The translations under genes were made by a program, and so were the position numbers. From Burkholderiaceae bacterium (GTDB lineage: Bacteria > Pseudomonadota > Gammaproteobacteria > Burkholderiales > Burkholderiaceae_C), in the NCBI GenBank assembly GCA_025458585.1, contig JALOSD010000001.1, forward strand, positions 1 to 60,855: 60,855 bases of DNA. Direction: 5' to 3'. The notes beneath the pieces were generated by a model that was not told the origin of the DNA, did not search any database, and was given only the letters and a program-made list of their open reading frames with translations. Within the stretch, counting starts at the first letter, position 1. The number at the start of each line of letters is the position of its first letter. This document shows, piece after piece, positions 7,976 through 17,269 of the stretch.

Positions 7976-8764
7976 TCAGCGCGCGATGCCGCGGCTGGAC
8001 TGCGCGAGGAAGTCGCCCATCAGCGCGACGTCGTCGGCCGCCTGCGGGACCTCGTCGGCAAGCGCCGCGATCGCCTCGCGCGCCTGCTCGAGCGTCCTGC
8101 CCTGGCGGTACAGCAGCCGGTGCATCTGCCTGACCGCGCCGATGCGCTCGGGGCCGAAGCCGCGGCGGCGCAGCCCCTCGACGTTGACGCCGCGCACCGC
8201 GAGCGGGTTGCCGTCGACGAGCATGAACGGCGGTACGTCCTGCGACACGGCGCTCGCGAAGCCGAGCATCGCGTGCGCGCCGACGCGGCAGAACTGGTGG
8301 ATGCCGGTCAGGCCGCCGACGATCGCCCAGTCGCCGAGGTGCACGTGGCCGGCGAGCGTCGCGTTGTTGGCGAGGATCGTGTGGCTGCCGACCTGGCAGT
8401 CGTGCGCCAGGTGCACGTAGGCCATCACCCAGTTGTCGTCGCCCAGGCGCGTGACGCCGGCGTCCTGCGCGGTGCCGAGGTTGAAGGTGCAGAACTCACG
8501 GATCGTGTTGCGGTCGCCGATCACGAGCTCGGTCGGCTCGCCGGCGTACTTCTTGTCCTGCGGCACGCCGCCGAGCGAGCAGAACGGGTGGATGCGGTTG
8601 TCGCGCCCGATCGTCGTGCGCCCCTGGACGACGCAGTGCGCGCCGACGCTCGTGCCCTCGTCGATGCGAACGTGCGGCCCCACCAGCGCATACGCGCCGA
8701 CCTCGACCGAGTCGGCGAGCTCGGCCGCCGGGTCGACGATCGCCGTGGGGTGGATGCGCGCCAT
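7976..8764 (-). CDS. lpxA: UDP-N-acetylglucosamine O-acyltransferase
   Basis: LpxA catalyses the first step of lipid A synthesis, moving a 3-hydroxyacyl chain from ACP to UDP-GlcNAc. The sequence is a left-handed beta-helix of hexapeptide repeats (for example IHPTAI, GAHCVV, GRDNRI) with the active-site His in AYVHLAHDC, plus a C-terminal helical domain ending in GDFLAQSSRG. The ATG at 8764 gives 262 residues, the normal length, beginning MARIHPTAIV. A TTG at 8788, 7 nt past the fabZ stop and preceded by GAGAG, is a possible alternative start. Confidence 0.96.
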   Translation of the reverse strand: MARIHPTAIVDPAAELADSVEVGAYALVGPHVRIDEGTSVGAHCVVQGRTTIGRDNRIHPFCSLGGVPQDKKYAGEPTELVIGDRNTIREFCTFNLGTAQDAGVTRLGDDNWVMAYVHLAHDCQVGSHTILANNATLAGHVHLGDWAIVGGLTGIHQFCRVGAHAMLGFASAVSQDVPPFMLVDGNPLAVRGVNVEGLRRRGFGPERIGAVRQMHRLLYRQGRTLEQAREAIAALADEVPQAADDVALMGDFLAQSSRGIAR

Positions 8765-8794
8765 CGCGGTTCGCACGCTGTCAGGCAACCGCTC

Positions 8795-9232
8795 TCAGGC
8801 AGCCCGGCGCATCGTGCACATCAGCTCGGCCTCGACCGCCACCTCGTCGCCGACGCGTGCCGTCGTCGAGTAGCGGAAGATGCCCTGGCGGTGGCGCTGC
8901 AGCGACACGTCGAGCAGCAGCTGGTCGCCGGGCTCGACGACGCGCTTGAAGCGCGCGTTGTCGATGCCGACGAAGTAGAACAGCGTCTTCTCGTCGAGCT
9001 CGAGGCCGGCGGCGTCGAACGACAGCAGCGCCGACGCCTGAGCGAGCGCCTCGAGCATGAGCACGCCGGGCATCGTCGGGCGCTGCGGGAAGTGGCCGAC
9101 GAAGAACGGCTCGTTGATCGTCACGTTCTTCAGCGCGAGCAGCCGCCTGCCGGGCTCGACCTCGAGCACGCGGTCGACCATCACGAACGGGTAGCGGTGG
9201 GGCAGCTTCTTCAGGATCTGGTGGATGTCCAT
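8795..9232 (-). CDS. fabZ: 3-hydroxyacyl-ACP dehydratase FabZ
   Basis: FabZ removes water from 3-hydroxyacyl-ACP in the fatty acid elongation cycle and competes with LpxA and LpxD for the same substrate, so its place between them is functional. The ATG at 9232 begins MDIHQILKKLPHRYPF, and the catalytic region is present: GHFPQRPTMPGVLMLEALAQ with the His and Glu of the hot-dog fold. Its 145-residue length is normal. A longer open frame upstream is shadowed by lpxD and is not used. It starts 7 nt after the lpxD stop. Confidence 0.97.
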   Translation of the reverse strand: MDIHQILKKLPHRYPFVMVDRVLEVEPGRRLLALKNVTINEPFFVGHFPQRPTMPGVLMLEALAQASALLSFDAAGLELDEKTLFYFVGIDNARFKRVVEPGDQLLLDVSLQRHRQGIFRYSTTARVGDEVAVEAELMCTMRRAA

Positions 9233-9239
9233 CGTGGTC

Positions 9240-10268
9240 TCAGGCGATCTTCTTCTCGAGTTCGCGCAGGCGCTCGCGCAGGCGGTGCAGCTGGCGCAAC
9301 GTCGCGGCATTCTTCTCCCACGACGCGTTGTCGTCCAACGGGAACACGCCGGTGTACTCGCCGGGGGTTCGGATCGAACGGCTGACGAAGCTGCCGGCGG
9401 TGATGTAGGTACCGTCGACGATCTCGATGTGGCCGTTGATCATCGCCGCGCCGCCGATCATGCAGTGTGCGCCGATGCGTGCGCTGCCGGCGATGCCGAC
9501 GCAGGCGCCCATCGCGGTGTGCGCGCCGACGTGCACGTTGTGCGCGATGTGGATCAGGTTGTCGAGCTTGACGCCGTCCTCGACCACGGTGTCGTCGAGC
9601 GCGCCGCGGTCGATGCACGTGTTGGCGCCGATCTCGACGTCGTCGCCGATGCGCACCGCGCCGAGCTGCTCGATCTTCTCCCACCGGCCCTGGTGGGGCG
9701 CGAAGCCGAAGCCGTCGGCGCCGATCACCGCCCCCGCGTGCACGATGCAGCGCTCGCCGAGCCGGCAGCCGTCGCCGACGACGACACGCGGCGCGAGCCG
9801 CGTGCGCGCGCCGACCACCGCGCCGCGCCCGACGTGGCACTGCGCGCCGAGCACGGCGCCGGCCGCGATCGTCGCCCCGGCACCGACGACGGCGAGCGCA
9901 CCGACGGAGGCTTGCGGGTGCACGCTGCAGCCGGGTTCGAGCACCGCGCTCGGATGCACGCCCGCCGGCTCGCGCGGGCGCTCGCGTGCCGCCCACCACT
10001 GCGTGAGGCGGGCGAAGTAGTGGTAAGGGTCCGGCGTGGCGATCGACGCCGTGCCCGCGGGCACCTCGTGGCGCCACGCCGGCGCGACGATCACGCAGCC
10101 GGCGCTCGTCGTGGCGAGCTGGGCGCGGTAGCGCGGGTTGGCGAGGAAGCTGATCGTCGCCGCGTCGGCGGTCGACAGCGGGCCGATGCGCTCGACGGGC
10201 CGCGCTGCGTCGCCGTGCAACTCGCCGCCGAGGGCGGCGACGACGTCGGCGAGCGAGGCGGCCGTCAC
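9240..10268 (-). CDS. lpxD: UDP-3-O-acylglucosamine N-acyltransferase
   Basis: LpxD adds the second hydroxyacyl chain, N-linked, to UDP-3-O-acylglucosamine. An N-terminal domain (about residues 1-100, ending near the YHYFARL motif) precedes a hexapeptide-repeat beta-helix and a C-terminal coiled helix (LRERLRELEKK). The catalytic-His region near IHIAHNVHVG is present. It starts with GTG that overlaps the skp stop as GTGA, so translation is coupled. Length 342 aa is normal. Confidence 0.96.
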   Translation of the reverse strand: MTAASLADVVAALGGELHGDAARPVERIGPLSTADAATISFLANPRYRAQLATTSAGCVIVAPAWRHEVPAGTASIATPDPYHYFARLTQWWAARERPREPAGVHPSAVLEPGCSVHPQASVGALAVVGAGATIAAGAVLGAQCHVGRGAVVGARTRLAPRVVVGDGCRLGERCIVHAGAVIGADGFGFAPHQGRWEKIEQLGAVRIGDDVEIGANTCIDRGALDDTVVEDGVKLDNLIHIAHNVHVGAHTAMGACVGIAGSARIGAHCMIGGAAMINGHIEIVDGTYITAGSFVSRSIRTPGEYTGVFPLDDNASWEKNAATLRQLHRLRERLRELEKKIA

Positions 10269-10762
10269 TTGCCGTTGTTCAGCGCGTCGATCACCTTCTT
10301 GGTGATGTCCACGCGCGGGCCGGCCATCACGACCTCCTGCAGGATCAGGTCGTACTTCTCCTGCTCGAAGATCTGCTTGATCACGCGGTTCGCCCGCTCG
10401 AGCACGGCGGCGAGTTCCTCGTTCTTGCGCTGGTTCAGGTCTTCCTGGAACTCGCGGCGACGGCGCTGGAATTCACGGTCCTGCTCGACGAGCTCGCGCT
10501 GGCGGCGTTGACGCTCGGCCTCGGACAACGTCGGCGCCTCCTTCTCGAGCCTCTCGGAGGCCGCCTTGAGTCGCTGCGCGAGATCGGCCAGCTCCTTCTC
10601 GCGGCGGCCGAACTCGGCCTCGAGCTTGACCTGCGCCGCCTTCGCCGGCGCGGCCTCGCGCAACACGCGTTCGCTGTTGACGTAGCCGATCTTCAGTTCC
10701 TGCGCCTGGGCGAGGGCCGCAGACGTGGCCACCACCGCAGCAGCCAGGGCCGACTTCCACAT
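10265..10762 (-). CDS. skp: periplasmic chaperone Skp/OmpH
   Basis: Skp is a trimeric periplasmic holdase that carries unfolded outer-membrane proteins to the BAM complex. The ATG at 10762 is chosen because GGAG lies 6 nt upstream (GGAGACGAGG before ATG) and it opens directly into a signal peptide (MWKSALAAAVVATSAALAQA, cleavage after AQA). The mature part is the long Arg/Glu/Leu coiled coil expected for the tentacle arms. An ATG overlapping the bamA stop (TGATG) lies just upstream in frame. It follows bamA directly, the usual arrangement. Confidence 0.93.
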   Translation of the reverse strand: MWKSALAAAVVATSAALAQAQELKIGYVNSERVLREAAPAKAAQVKLEAEFGRREKELADLAQRLKAASERLEKEAPTLSEAERQRRQRELVEQDREFQRRRREFQEDLNQRKNEELAAVLERANRVIKQIFEQEKYDLILQEVVMAGPRVDITKKVIDALNNGK

Positions 10763-10773
10763 CCTCGTCTCCA

Positions 10774-13074
10774 TCAAAACGCGGTCCCGATCTGGAACTG
10801 GAACTCCTGGATTCTATCGTTCGGCTCCTTGCGCAGCGCCTTGCCGTAGCTGAGCTTGAGCGGACCCACCGGCGACAGCCACGACATGCCGAGGCCCGCC
10901 GACGCGCGCAGCGACGACCACGACGGGCTCTCGTCCTCGCCCCACACGTTGCCGGCGTCGGTGAACGCGAACAGGCGCAGCGTGCGGTCGGTCCCGAGGC
11001 CGGGCACCGGCAGGTACAGCTCGGCGTTGAGGTTCAGCCGCTTCGGGCCACCGGTGTAGGTGCCGGTGACGTCGACCGGGCCGAGCGAGGACTGCTCGAA
11101 GCCGCGCACCGAGCCGAGGCCGCCGGCGAAGTAGTTCTTGAAGAACGGGTACTGGCGGTCGTTCAGCGACACACCGTAGCCGATCTCGCCGTTGAGGCCG
11201 AGCGCGAACTGCGGGCCGAGCGGGAAGAACTGCTGCACCTGCAGACTGCCGCGCGCGAAGCGCACGTCGCCGGCCACTGACCACTCGATGTTGAGCCGGT
11301 GGTACATGCCGCTCGTGGGCACGAGCGCGCTGTCGCGGCCGTCGCGCGACCAGCCGAGCGTCAACGGCAGCGCCGTGCTGACCGAGCCGTACTCCTGCTG
11401 GTACAGGTACCAGCTGTTCGGCAGGCCGGTGCCGTCGATCTCGTTGCGCTCGACGCCGATGCCGAAGAACACCGTGTCGAGCTCGGAGAACGGCACGCCG
11501 AAGCGGATCAGGGCGCCGGGCTGGACGAGCTTGAAGTCGTCGCTCGTCGACGTCAGCGGCCGGCTCGTGCGGTAGTAGATGTCGAACGCGCGCGAGACGC
11601 CGTCCATCGTGAAGTACGGGTTGACGCTGGTCAGCGAGAAGTTGCGGTTGTACTGGCTGGTGTTGAACTCGAAGCCGAGGTAGTTACCCGAGCCGAACAC
11701 GTTGTCCTGCCGCACCGACGCCGACAGCGTCAGGCTCTCTGCCGACGAATAGCCCGCACCGAGCATCAGGTTGCCGGTGGGCTTCTCGACGACGCGCACA
11801 GTCAGGTCGACCTGGTCGCCCGCGCCGGGTACCTCCTCGGTCTCGACGTTGACCTCGGTGAAGAAGCCGAGACGGTCGACACGGTTGCGCGACAGCCGGA
11901 TGCGTTCGCCGTCGTACCAGGCCGACTCGAGCTGGCGGAACTCGCGCCGGACCACCTCGTCGCGGGTGCGGAAGTTGCCCGCCACGTTGATGCGCCGCAC
12001 GTACACGCGCCGCTGCGGCATCGCGACGAAGACGACCTCGACCTGTCCCGTCGTGCGGTCGATCACCGGGCGCGGCTCGATGCGCGCGAACGCATAGCCG
12101 TACAGCCCGAAGCGCTCGCCGAACAGGCGCACCGTGTCGGCAACGTCCTGTGCGCGATAGGACTGGCCCGGGCGAACCTGCACCAGCGCCTTGAACTCGT
12201 CCTCGCGGCCGAGGTAGTCGCCTTCGAGGCGCACCGCGGTCACCGTGAACGGCTGGCCCTCGCGGATCGAGATCGTGATGTCGATGTCCTGCTTGTCGGG
12301 CGAGATCGTGACCTGCGCCGACTCGACGGCGAAGTCGAGGTAGCCGCGGTTCGTGTAGTACGCGCGCAGCTTCTCGAGGTCGGCGTTGAGCTTGGCGCGC
12401 GAATAGCGGTCGCTCTTCGTGTACCAGGTCATCCATCCCGACGTTGTCTGCTCGAGCTGGCCAAGCAGCGTGCCCTGCGAGAACGCGCTGTTGCCGACGA
12501 TGCGGATGTCGCGGATGCGCGCGACGTCGCCCTCGACGATCGTGAACGTGACGTTGACGCGGTTGCGCTCGAGCGGCGTGATTGTCGTGACGACCTCGGC
12601 GCCATACAGGCTGCGCGCCAGGTACTGGCGCTTGATCTCCTGTTCGGCGCGGTCGACCAGCGCCTTGTCGAACGGCAAGCCTTCGCCGATGCCGGCGTCG
12701 CGCAGCGCCTTCAGGATCTGCTCGGACTCGAACTCCTTCATGCCGGCGAAACCGACGCTGGCGATGATCGGGCGCTCCTCGACGACGACGACGAGCACGT
12801 TGCCATCGACCTCGAGCCGCACGTCGCTGAACAGGCCGGTGGCGAACAGCGCGCGCAGTGCGGCCGCGCCCTTTTCGTCGTCGTAGCGGTCGCCGATGCG
12901 AAACGGCAGCGACGCGAACACGGTGCCCGGGTCGGTGCGCTGCAGGCCTTCGACGCGGATGTCCCTCAGCACGAACGGCTCGACGGCATGGGCCGGGGCG
13001 GCGACGGCCGCGGTCACGACAGCCACGCACGCGGCCACCGGCCGCAGCGGGCCGAAACTCGATGGAAATGGCAT
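10774..13074 (-). CDS. bamA: outer membrane protein assembly factor BamA
   Basis: BamA is the Omp85-family barrel that inserts outer-membrane proteins. The ATG at 13074 begins a signal peptide ending in AAPAHA, followed by five POTRA domains (about residues 30-420), the first starting FVLRDIRVEGLQRTDPG. A C-terminal 16-strand barrel includes GGLGSVRGFEQ, the conserved VRGF loop motif, and ends in a Phe-terminated beta-signal (QFQIGTAF). Its 766-residue length is typical. It is followed by skp and preceded by rseP. The frame stays open far upstream through rseP but that part is a shadow. Confidence 0.97.
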   Translation of the reverse strand: MPFPSSFGPLRPVAACVAVVTAAVAAPAHAVEPFVLRDIRVEGLQRTDPGTVFASLPFRIGDRYDDEKGAAALRALFATGLFSDVRLEVDGNVLVVVVEERPIIASVGFAGMKEFESEQILKALRDAGIGEGLPFDKALVDRAEQEIKRQYLARSLYGAEVVTTITPLERNRVNVTFTIVEGDVARIRDIRIVGNSAFSQGTLLGQLEQTTSGWMTWYTKSDRYSRAKLNADLEKLRAYYTNRGYLDFAVESAQVTISPDKQDIDITISIREGQPFTVTAVRLEGDYLGREDEFKALVQVRPGQSYRAQDVADTVRLFGERFGLYGYAFARIEPRPVIDRTTGQVEVVFVAMPQRRVYVRRINVAGNFRTRDEVVRREFRQLESAWYDGERIRLSRNRVDRLGFFTEVNVETEEVPGAGDQVDLTVRVVEKPTGNLMLGAGYSSAESLTLSASVRQDNVFGSGNYLGFEFNTSQYNRNFSLTSVNPYFTMDGVSRAFDIYYRTSRPLTSTSDDFKLVQPGALIRFGVPFSELDTVFFGIGVERNEIDGTGLPNSWYLYQQEYGSVSTALPLTLGWSRDGRDSALVPTSGMYHRLNIEWSVAGDVRFARGSLQVQQFFPLGPQFALGLNGEIGYGVSLNDRQYPFFKNYFAGGLGSVRGFEQSSLGPVDVTGTYTGGPKRLNLNAELYLPVPGLGTDRTLRLFAFTDAGNVWGEDESPSWSSLRASAGLGMSWLSPVGPLKLSYGKALRKEPNDRIQEFQFQIGTAF

Positions 13075-13088
13075 CGAAGGGGGTGGGA

Positions 13089-14453
13089 TCAGTGCAGGCC
13101 CAGCAACCGGGCGACGTCGTTGGACAACGCGAGCGACATCAACAGCAGCAAGACCACCGCACCTGCGCGCTGCAGCCGCTGGAGCCAGGCCTCGGAGACC
13201 GGACGCCCGGTCACGCCCTCGTAGAAATAATACATGAGGTGTCCGCCGTCGAGCATCGGCAGCGGCAGCAGGTTCAGCACGCCGAGGCTCACGCTGACGA
13301 GCGCCAGGAAGCCGAGGTAGTACGCCAGGCCCTGGTTGACCGACTGCCCGGCGTAGTCGGCGATCGTCAGCGGCCCCGAGAGGTTCTTCAGCGACGCCTC
13401 GCCGATCAGCATTCGGCCGAGCATCGACAGCGTCAACGTCGACACCTCCCACGTCTTCTCGAGGCCCTGCACGAGGCCGTCGACCGGGCCGTAGCGCACG
13501 ACGACCATCTCGGGCGGCGGGCCGACGTAGGCGTCGATGCGCCCCGCAGGCCGATCGCCGTCGACGACGCGCGGGGTGACCTCGAGCTCGAGCAGGCGGC
13601 CGCTGCGCTCGATCTCCCACCGCATCGGCACGGCCTCGCGCTCGCGCACCGACGCGACGATGCGCTCGCGCAGCGACGCGGCGTCGGCCACCGGCCGGCC
13701 GTCGACGCGCAGCACGCGGTCGCCCTCGCGCAGGCCGGCGAGCGCGGCTGGCCCGCCGTCCTGCACCTGGCCCATCACCGGCTCGCTGAACGTGGCGCCG
13801 AGGCCGACGCGGCGCATCAGCGTCGCATCGACCTCGCGTGCGCCCAGCGTCGCGAGGTCGAGACGAAGGGTGCGCGGCCCGCGCCCGTCGTGGTCGCTCA
13901 CGCGCAGTTCGAGGTCGCGGCCCGCGAGCGCGGCCTGCGTGACCTGCCAGCGCAGGTCGGTCATCGACCTCACCGGCGTCCAGCGCTCGCCGTCGAACGA
14001 CCACTCGGTGACCCAGTCGCCCGAGCGCAGGCCGGCGCTCTCGGCGAGGCTGCCCGCCGCCGGGGTCGCAAGCACGGCCTTCGGCTCCTGCACGCCGAGC
14101 CACATCGACGCCGCGTACAGCAGCACCGCGAGCAGCAGGTTCGCCGCCGGCCCGGCGGCGACGATCGCCACCCGCTGGCGCAGCGGCTTGCGGTTGAAGG
14201 CCTGGTCGCGTTCGTGCGGCGCCACCGGCCCTTCGCGCTCGTCGAGCATGCGCACGTAGCCGCCCAGCGGCAGCGCGCCGACGACGAACTCGGTGCTGTC
14301 GGGCGTGCGCTGGCGGCGCCACAGCGCGCTGCCGAAACCGACCGAGAAGCGCAGCACCTTGACGCCGCACGCACGCGCAACGCGGTAGTGCCCGTACTCG
14401 TGGACGACGATCAGCACGCCGAGCGTCACGAGGAAGGCAAGCAGCGTCGTCAC
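13089..14453 (-). CDS. rseP: site-2 membrane protease RseP
   Basis: RseP cleaves the anti-sigma factor RseA in the membrane to release the envelope stress sigma factor. The zinc-binding HEYGH motif (HExxH) is near the N-terminus (about residues 18-22), tandem PDZ regions fill the middle, and the second metal-ligand motif MLDGGH lies near residue 400. Membrane segments flank both motifs. The GTG start at 14453 overlaps the dxr stop as GTGA. Length 454 aa is normal for beta- and gammaproteobacteria. Confidence 0.96.
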   Translation of the reverse strand: MTTLLAFLVTLGVLIVVHEYGHYRVARACGVKVLRFSVGFGSALWRRQRTPDSTEFVVGALPLGGYVRMLDEREGPVAPHERDQAFNRKPLRQRVAIVAAGPAANLLLAVLLYAASMWLGVQEPKAVLATPAAGSLAESAGLRSGDWVTEWSFDGERWTPVRSMTDLRWQVTQAALAGRDLELRVSDHDGRGPRTLRLDLATLGAREVDATLMRRVGLGATFSEPVMGQVQDGGPAALAGLREGDRVLRVDGRPVADAASLRERIVASVREREAVPMRWEIERSGRLLELEVTPRVVDGDRPAGRIDAYVGPPPEMVVVRYGPVDGLVQGLEKTWEVSTLTLSMLGRMLIGEASLKNLSGPLTIADYAGQSVNQGLAYYLGFLALVSVSLGVLNLLPLPMLDGGHLMYYFYEGVTGRPVSEAWLQRLQRAGAVVLLLLMSLALSNDVARLLGLH

Positions 14454-15637
14454 CGGGCGCACTCCCTGGCGCGCCGGCGGGCTTCGATGCGCGCGCGTGC
14501 GTCGAGGGCGAGCAGGTCGTCGAGCGTGGGCTGGAGCGGAAGCTGCGGTTGCACGTGCTCGACGACGCTGGCGTTGATCCTGTGAATGTCGGTGAAGCGG
14601 ATGGTTCCGGCGAGGAACGCGGCCACCGACTCCTCGTTCGAGGCGTTGAGCACGGCGGTGCTGCCCTCGGGGCCGCGCAGCGCGTCCCAGGCGAGGAACA
14701 GCGCCGGGAAACGCTGCGGGTCGGGCGCCTCGAACGTCAGCGCGCCCAGGCGCGTGAAGTCGAGCGCATCGGCGCCGCACTCGATGCGCTCGGGGTGCGC
14801 GAGGCCGACCGCGATCGGCACCCGCATGTCGGGCGTGCCGAGCTGGGCGAGCACCGAGCGGTCGCGGCACACGACCATCGAGTGGACGATGCTCTGCGGG
14901 TGGATCACGACGCGGATCTGCTCGGGCGCGAGGTCGAACAGCCAGCGCGCCTCGACGACCTCGAGCGCCTTGTTCATCATCGTCGCCGAGTCGACCGAGA
15001 TCTTGCGCCCCATGACCCAGTTCGGGTGCGCGCAGGCCTCGTCGGGCGTCACGCCGTCGAGGCTCGCGGGGTCGCGCTGGCGGAACGGCCCGCCCGAGGC
15101 GGTCAGCACGATGTGGTCGATCGTCTCGGCCCAGCGGCGCCGATCCTCGGGCAGGCACTGGAAGATCGCCGAGTGCTCGCTGTCGATCGGCAGCAGCGTC
15201 GCGCCGCCCGCGCGCACCGCCGACATGAACAGCGCCCCGCCGACGACGAGCGCCTCCTTGTTCGCGAGCAGCAGCCGCTTGCCGGCGCGCGCGGCGGCCA
15301 GGCAAGGCGCGAGGCCGGCGGCGCCGACGATCGCCGCCATCACGCTGTCGACCTCGGGGTGCGCGGCGACCTCGCACAGCGCCCGTGCGCCGACGTGCAC
15401 CTCGGTGCCGACGCCGTGGGCCCGCAGCGCCGCGCGCAGCTTCTCGCCTCCGGCGTCGTCGGCGACGACGGCGTGTCGCGGCGCCAAGCGCACGCACTGC
15501 GCCGCGAGCGCGTCGATGCGGCCGTGCGCCGTCAGCGCGAAGACCTCGTAGCGCTGCGGATGACGTGCGACGACGTCGAGCGTGCTCGTGCCGATCGAAC
15601 CGGTCGAGCCGAGGATGCACAGGCGCTGGGGCGTCAT
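14450..15637 (-). CDS. dxr: 1-deoxy-D-xylulose-5-phosphate reductoisomerase
   Basis: Dxr makes 2-C-methyl-D-erythritol 4-phosphate with NADPH and commits carbon to the MEP isoprenoid pathway, which feeds undecaprenyl carrier synthesis by UppS nearby. An NADPH loop (GSTGSIGTSTLDV) is at the N-terminus; the metal and substrate residues include LPIDSEHSAIFQCL, ASGGPF and a conserved NWVMGRKISVDSATMMNK region. Length 395 aa is normal. The stop overlaps the rseP start by 3 nt; a 22-nt gap separates it from cdsA upstream. Confidence 0.97.
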   Translation of the reverse strand: MTPQRLCILGSTGSIGTSTLDVVARHPQRYEVFALTAHGRIDALAAQCVRLAPRHAVVADDAGGEKLRAALRAHGVGTEVHVGARALCEVAAHPEVDSVMAAIVGAAGLAPCLAAARAGKRLLLANKEALVVGGALFMSAVRAGGATLLPIDSEHSAIFQCLPEDRRRWAETIDHIVLTASGGPFRQRDPASLDGVTPDEACAHPNWVMGRKISVDSATMMNKALEVVEARWLFDLAPEQIRVVIHPQSIVHSMVVCRDRSVLAQLGTPDMRVPIAVGLAHPERIECGADALDFTRLGALTFEAPDPQRFPALFLAWDALRGPEGSTAVLNASNEESVAAFLAGTIRFTDIHRINASVVEHVQPQLPLQPTLDDLLALDARARIEARRRARECAR

Positions 15638-15659
15638 CGCAGGCAGACGAGCATCGAAT

Positions 15660-16505
15660 TCACGAGCGCGCTGCGCTCGTCATCGCGAGCGCGAGCGGAA
15701 ACACCGGCAGCAGCGCGTCGACACGGTCGAGCACGCCGCCGTGGCCTGGCAGCAGCGAGCTGCTGTCCTTCGCGCCCGCCGCGCGCTTGACCAGCGACTC
15801 GAACAGGTCGCCGACCACGCTCATCGCCACCAGCGCCCCGGTGCCGCCGACCAGCGCGGCCCAGCCACCGGCGTCCAGCAGGCGCGTGTACAGGCTCGGC
15901 GACGCGGCGCCCGAGGCGCGGTCCGCCCACGTCCACGCGAGCGCCAGCAGCAGCACGCCGGCCGCACCGCTCCAGACCCCCTCCCAGCTCTTGCCGGGGC
16001 TGATCGCCGGCGCGAGCTTGCGCCGGCCGAAGCGGCGTCCGCCGAAGTAGGCCGCGATGTCAGCCATCCAGACGAGGCACAGCACCGAGAGCACGAAGTT
16101 CAGCCCGATCGCGTGGGCCTGCGCGAGCGCGAGCCACGCGGTCCACAGCAGCAGCGGGCCGAGCAGCCAGCGCAGCGACCGCGCCGCGTGCGGCCAGCCC
16201 GCGGGGCCGCGCCGCAGCGCCCAGAGGCCGCCGGCGACCCACAGCAGCGCCGGCAGCCACCACACGGCGGTCGGCACGTGCGACGTCCATCCGAAGGCCA
16301 GCGTCGCCGCGCACGCGACCGCGAGCAGCGCACCGGTGACCCATGCCGCAGCGCCGGCGACGCCGTTCAGGCGCGCCCACTCCCAGCCGGCGGCAGCGAT
16401 CAGGATCAGCGTCACGACGGCGAACGGCCACGGCTCGTGCCACAGCAGCGCCGGCAGCAGGACCGCGAGCAGCACCAGCGCGGTGACGACGCGCTGCTTG
16501 AGCAT
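15660..16505 (-). CDS. cdsA: phosphatidate cytidylyltransferase
   Basis: CdsA makes CDP-diacylglycerol from phosphatidic acid and CTP in the inner membrane, the common precursor of phospholipids. The protein is almost entirely membrane helices and carries the family signature near its C-terminus: SVVGDLFESLVKRAAGAKDS followed by LPGHGGVLDRVDALL. The ATG at 16505 shares one base with the uppS stop (TGATG), so it is translationally coupled. Length 281 aa. Confidence 0.96.
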   Translation of the reverse strand: MLKQRVVTALVLLAVLLPALLWHEPWPFAVVTLILIAAAGWEWARLNGVAGAAAWVTGALLAVACAATLAFGWTSHVPTAVWWLPALLWVAGGLWALRRGPAGWPHAARSLRWLLGPLLLWTAWLALAQAHAIGLNFVLSVLCLVWMADIAAYFGGRRFGRRKLAPAISPGKSWEGVWSGAAGVLLLALAWTWADRASGAASPSLYTRLLDAGGWAALVGGTGALVAMSVVGDLFESLVKRAAGAKDSSSLLPGHGGVLDRVDALLPVFPLALAMTSAARS

Positions 16506-17260
16506 CAAGCCGTCTCGGCCAGGACCGGCGGCGTCGTGATCGTGCCGAAGCGGCGGTCGCGCCGGGCGTAGTTGCGCAACGCCGCGTCGAGCTCGGCCTC
16601 GCCGAACTCGGGCCACAGGCAATCGGAGAAATAGAGCTCGGAGTAGGCGATCTGCCACAGCAGGAAGTTGCTGACGCGGACCTCGCCGCCGGTGCGGATG
16701 AACAGGTCCGGGTCGGGGGCGAAGCTCATCGCCATGTGCTGAGCGAGCAGCGCCTCGTCGATCTGCCCCGGCGCGACGCCCGCCGCGGCGATCTTCTGGC
16801 ACGCCTGCACGACGTCCCAGCGGCCGCCGTAGTTGAAGGCCACCGAGAGGTTGATGCGGCGGTTGTGGGCGGTCACGCGCTCGGCGTGCTCGCAGGCCTC
16901 GCGCACCTTGTCCGCCACGCCGGCCCGATCGCCGACGATGCGGATGCGCACGCCCTCGCGCTGCAGTTCGGGCAGGTATTTCTGCACCGCGACCAGTACG
17001 AGCCCCATCAGGCTGGAGACCTCGTCGCTCGGGCGGTTCCAGTTCTCCGACGAGAACGCGAACACCGTGAGGTACTCGATGCCACGGTCGGCCGATGCTC
17101 GCACCACGCGCACCAGCGCGTCGACGCCAGCCTTGTGACCGAAGAAGCGTGGCATGTAACGCCGCCTCGCATAGCGGCCGTTCCCGTCCATCACGATCGC
17201 GACGTGACGCGGCAGGCGCGGCGGGGAGGCAACCCCGCAGGGGGCGGACAAATCGGTCAC
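16505..17260 (-). CDS. uppS: undecaprenyl diphosphate synthase
   Basis: UppS is the cis-prenyltransferase that builds the C55 carrier lipid for peptidoglycan and lipopolysaccharide. The diphosphate-binding motif VAIVMDGNGRYARRR, then SSENWNRP, SVAFNYGGRWD and DLFIRTGGEVRVSNFLLWQ are all present. Length 251 aa is normal. It starts with GTG 9 nt after the frr stop and overlaps cdsA by one base, so it belongs to the rpsB-tsf-pyrH-frr-uppS-cdsA-dxr-rseP-bamA run. Confidence 0.97.
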   Translation of the reverse strand: MTDLSAPCGVASPPRLPRHVAIVMDGNGRYARRRYMPRFFGHKAGVDALVRVVRASADRGIEYLTVFAFSSENWNRPSDEVSSLMGLVLVAVQKYLPELQREGVRIRIVGDRAGVADKVREACEHAERVTAHNRRINLSVAFNYGGRWDVVQACQKIAAAGVAPGQIDEALLAQHMAMSFAPDPDLFIRTGGEVRVSNFLLWQIAYSELYFSDCLWPEFGEAELDAALRNYARRDRRFGTITTPPVLAETA

Positions 17261-17269
17261 CGCGTTCGT

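Noticed and set aside
10774..14370. 1198-residue minus ORF that would fuse bamA to upstream sequence
   Set aside because: The N-terminal part is a wrong-frame read of rseP; the true BamA starts at 13074 with a signal peptide.
13089..15620. 843-residue ORF that would fuse rseP to dxr sequence
   Set aside because: The upstream portion is out of frame with dxr; RseP starts at the GTG at 14453.
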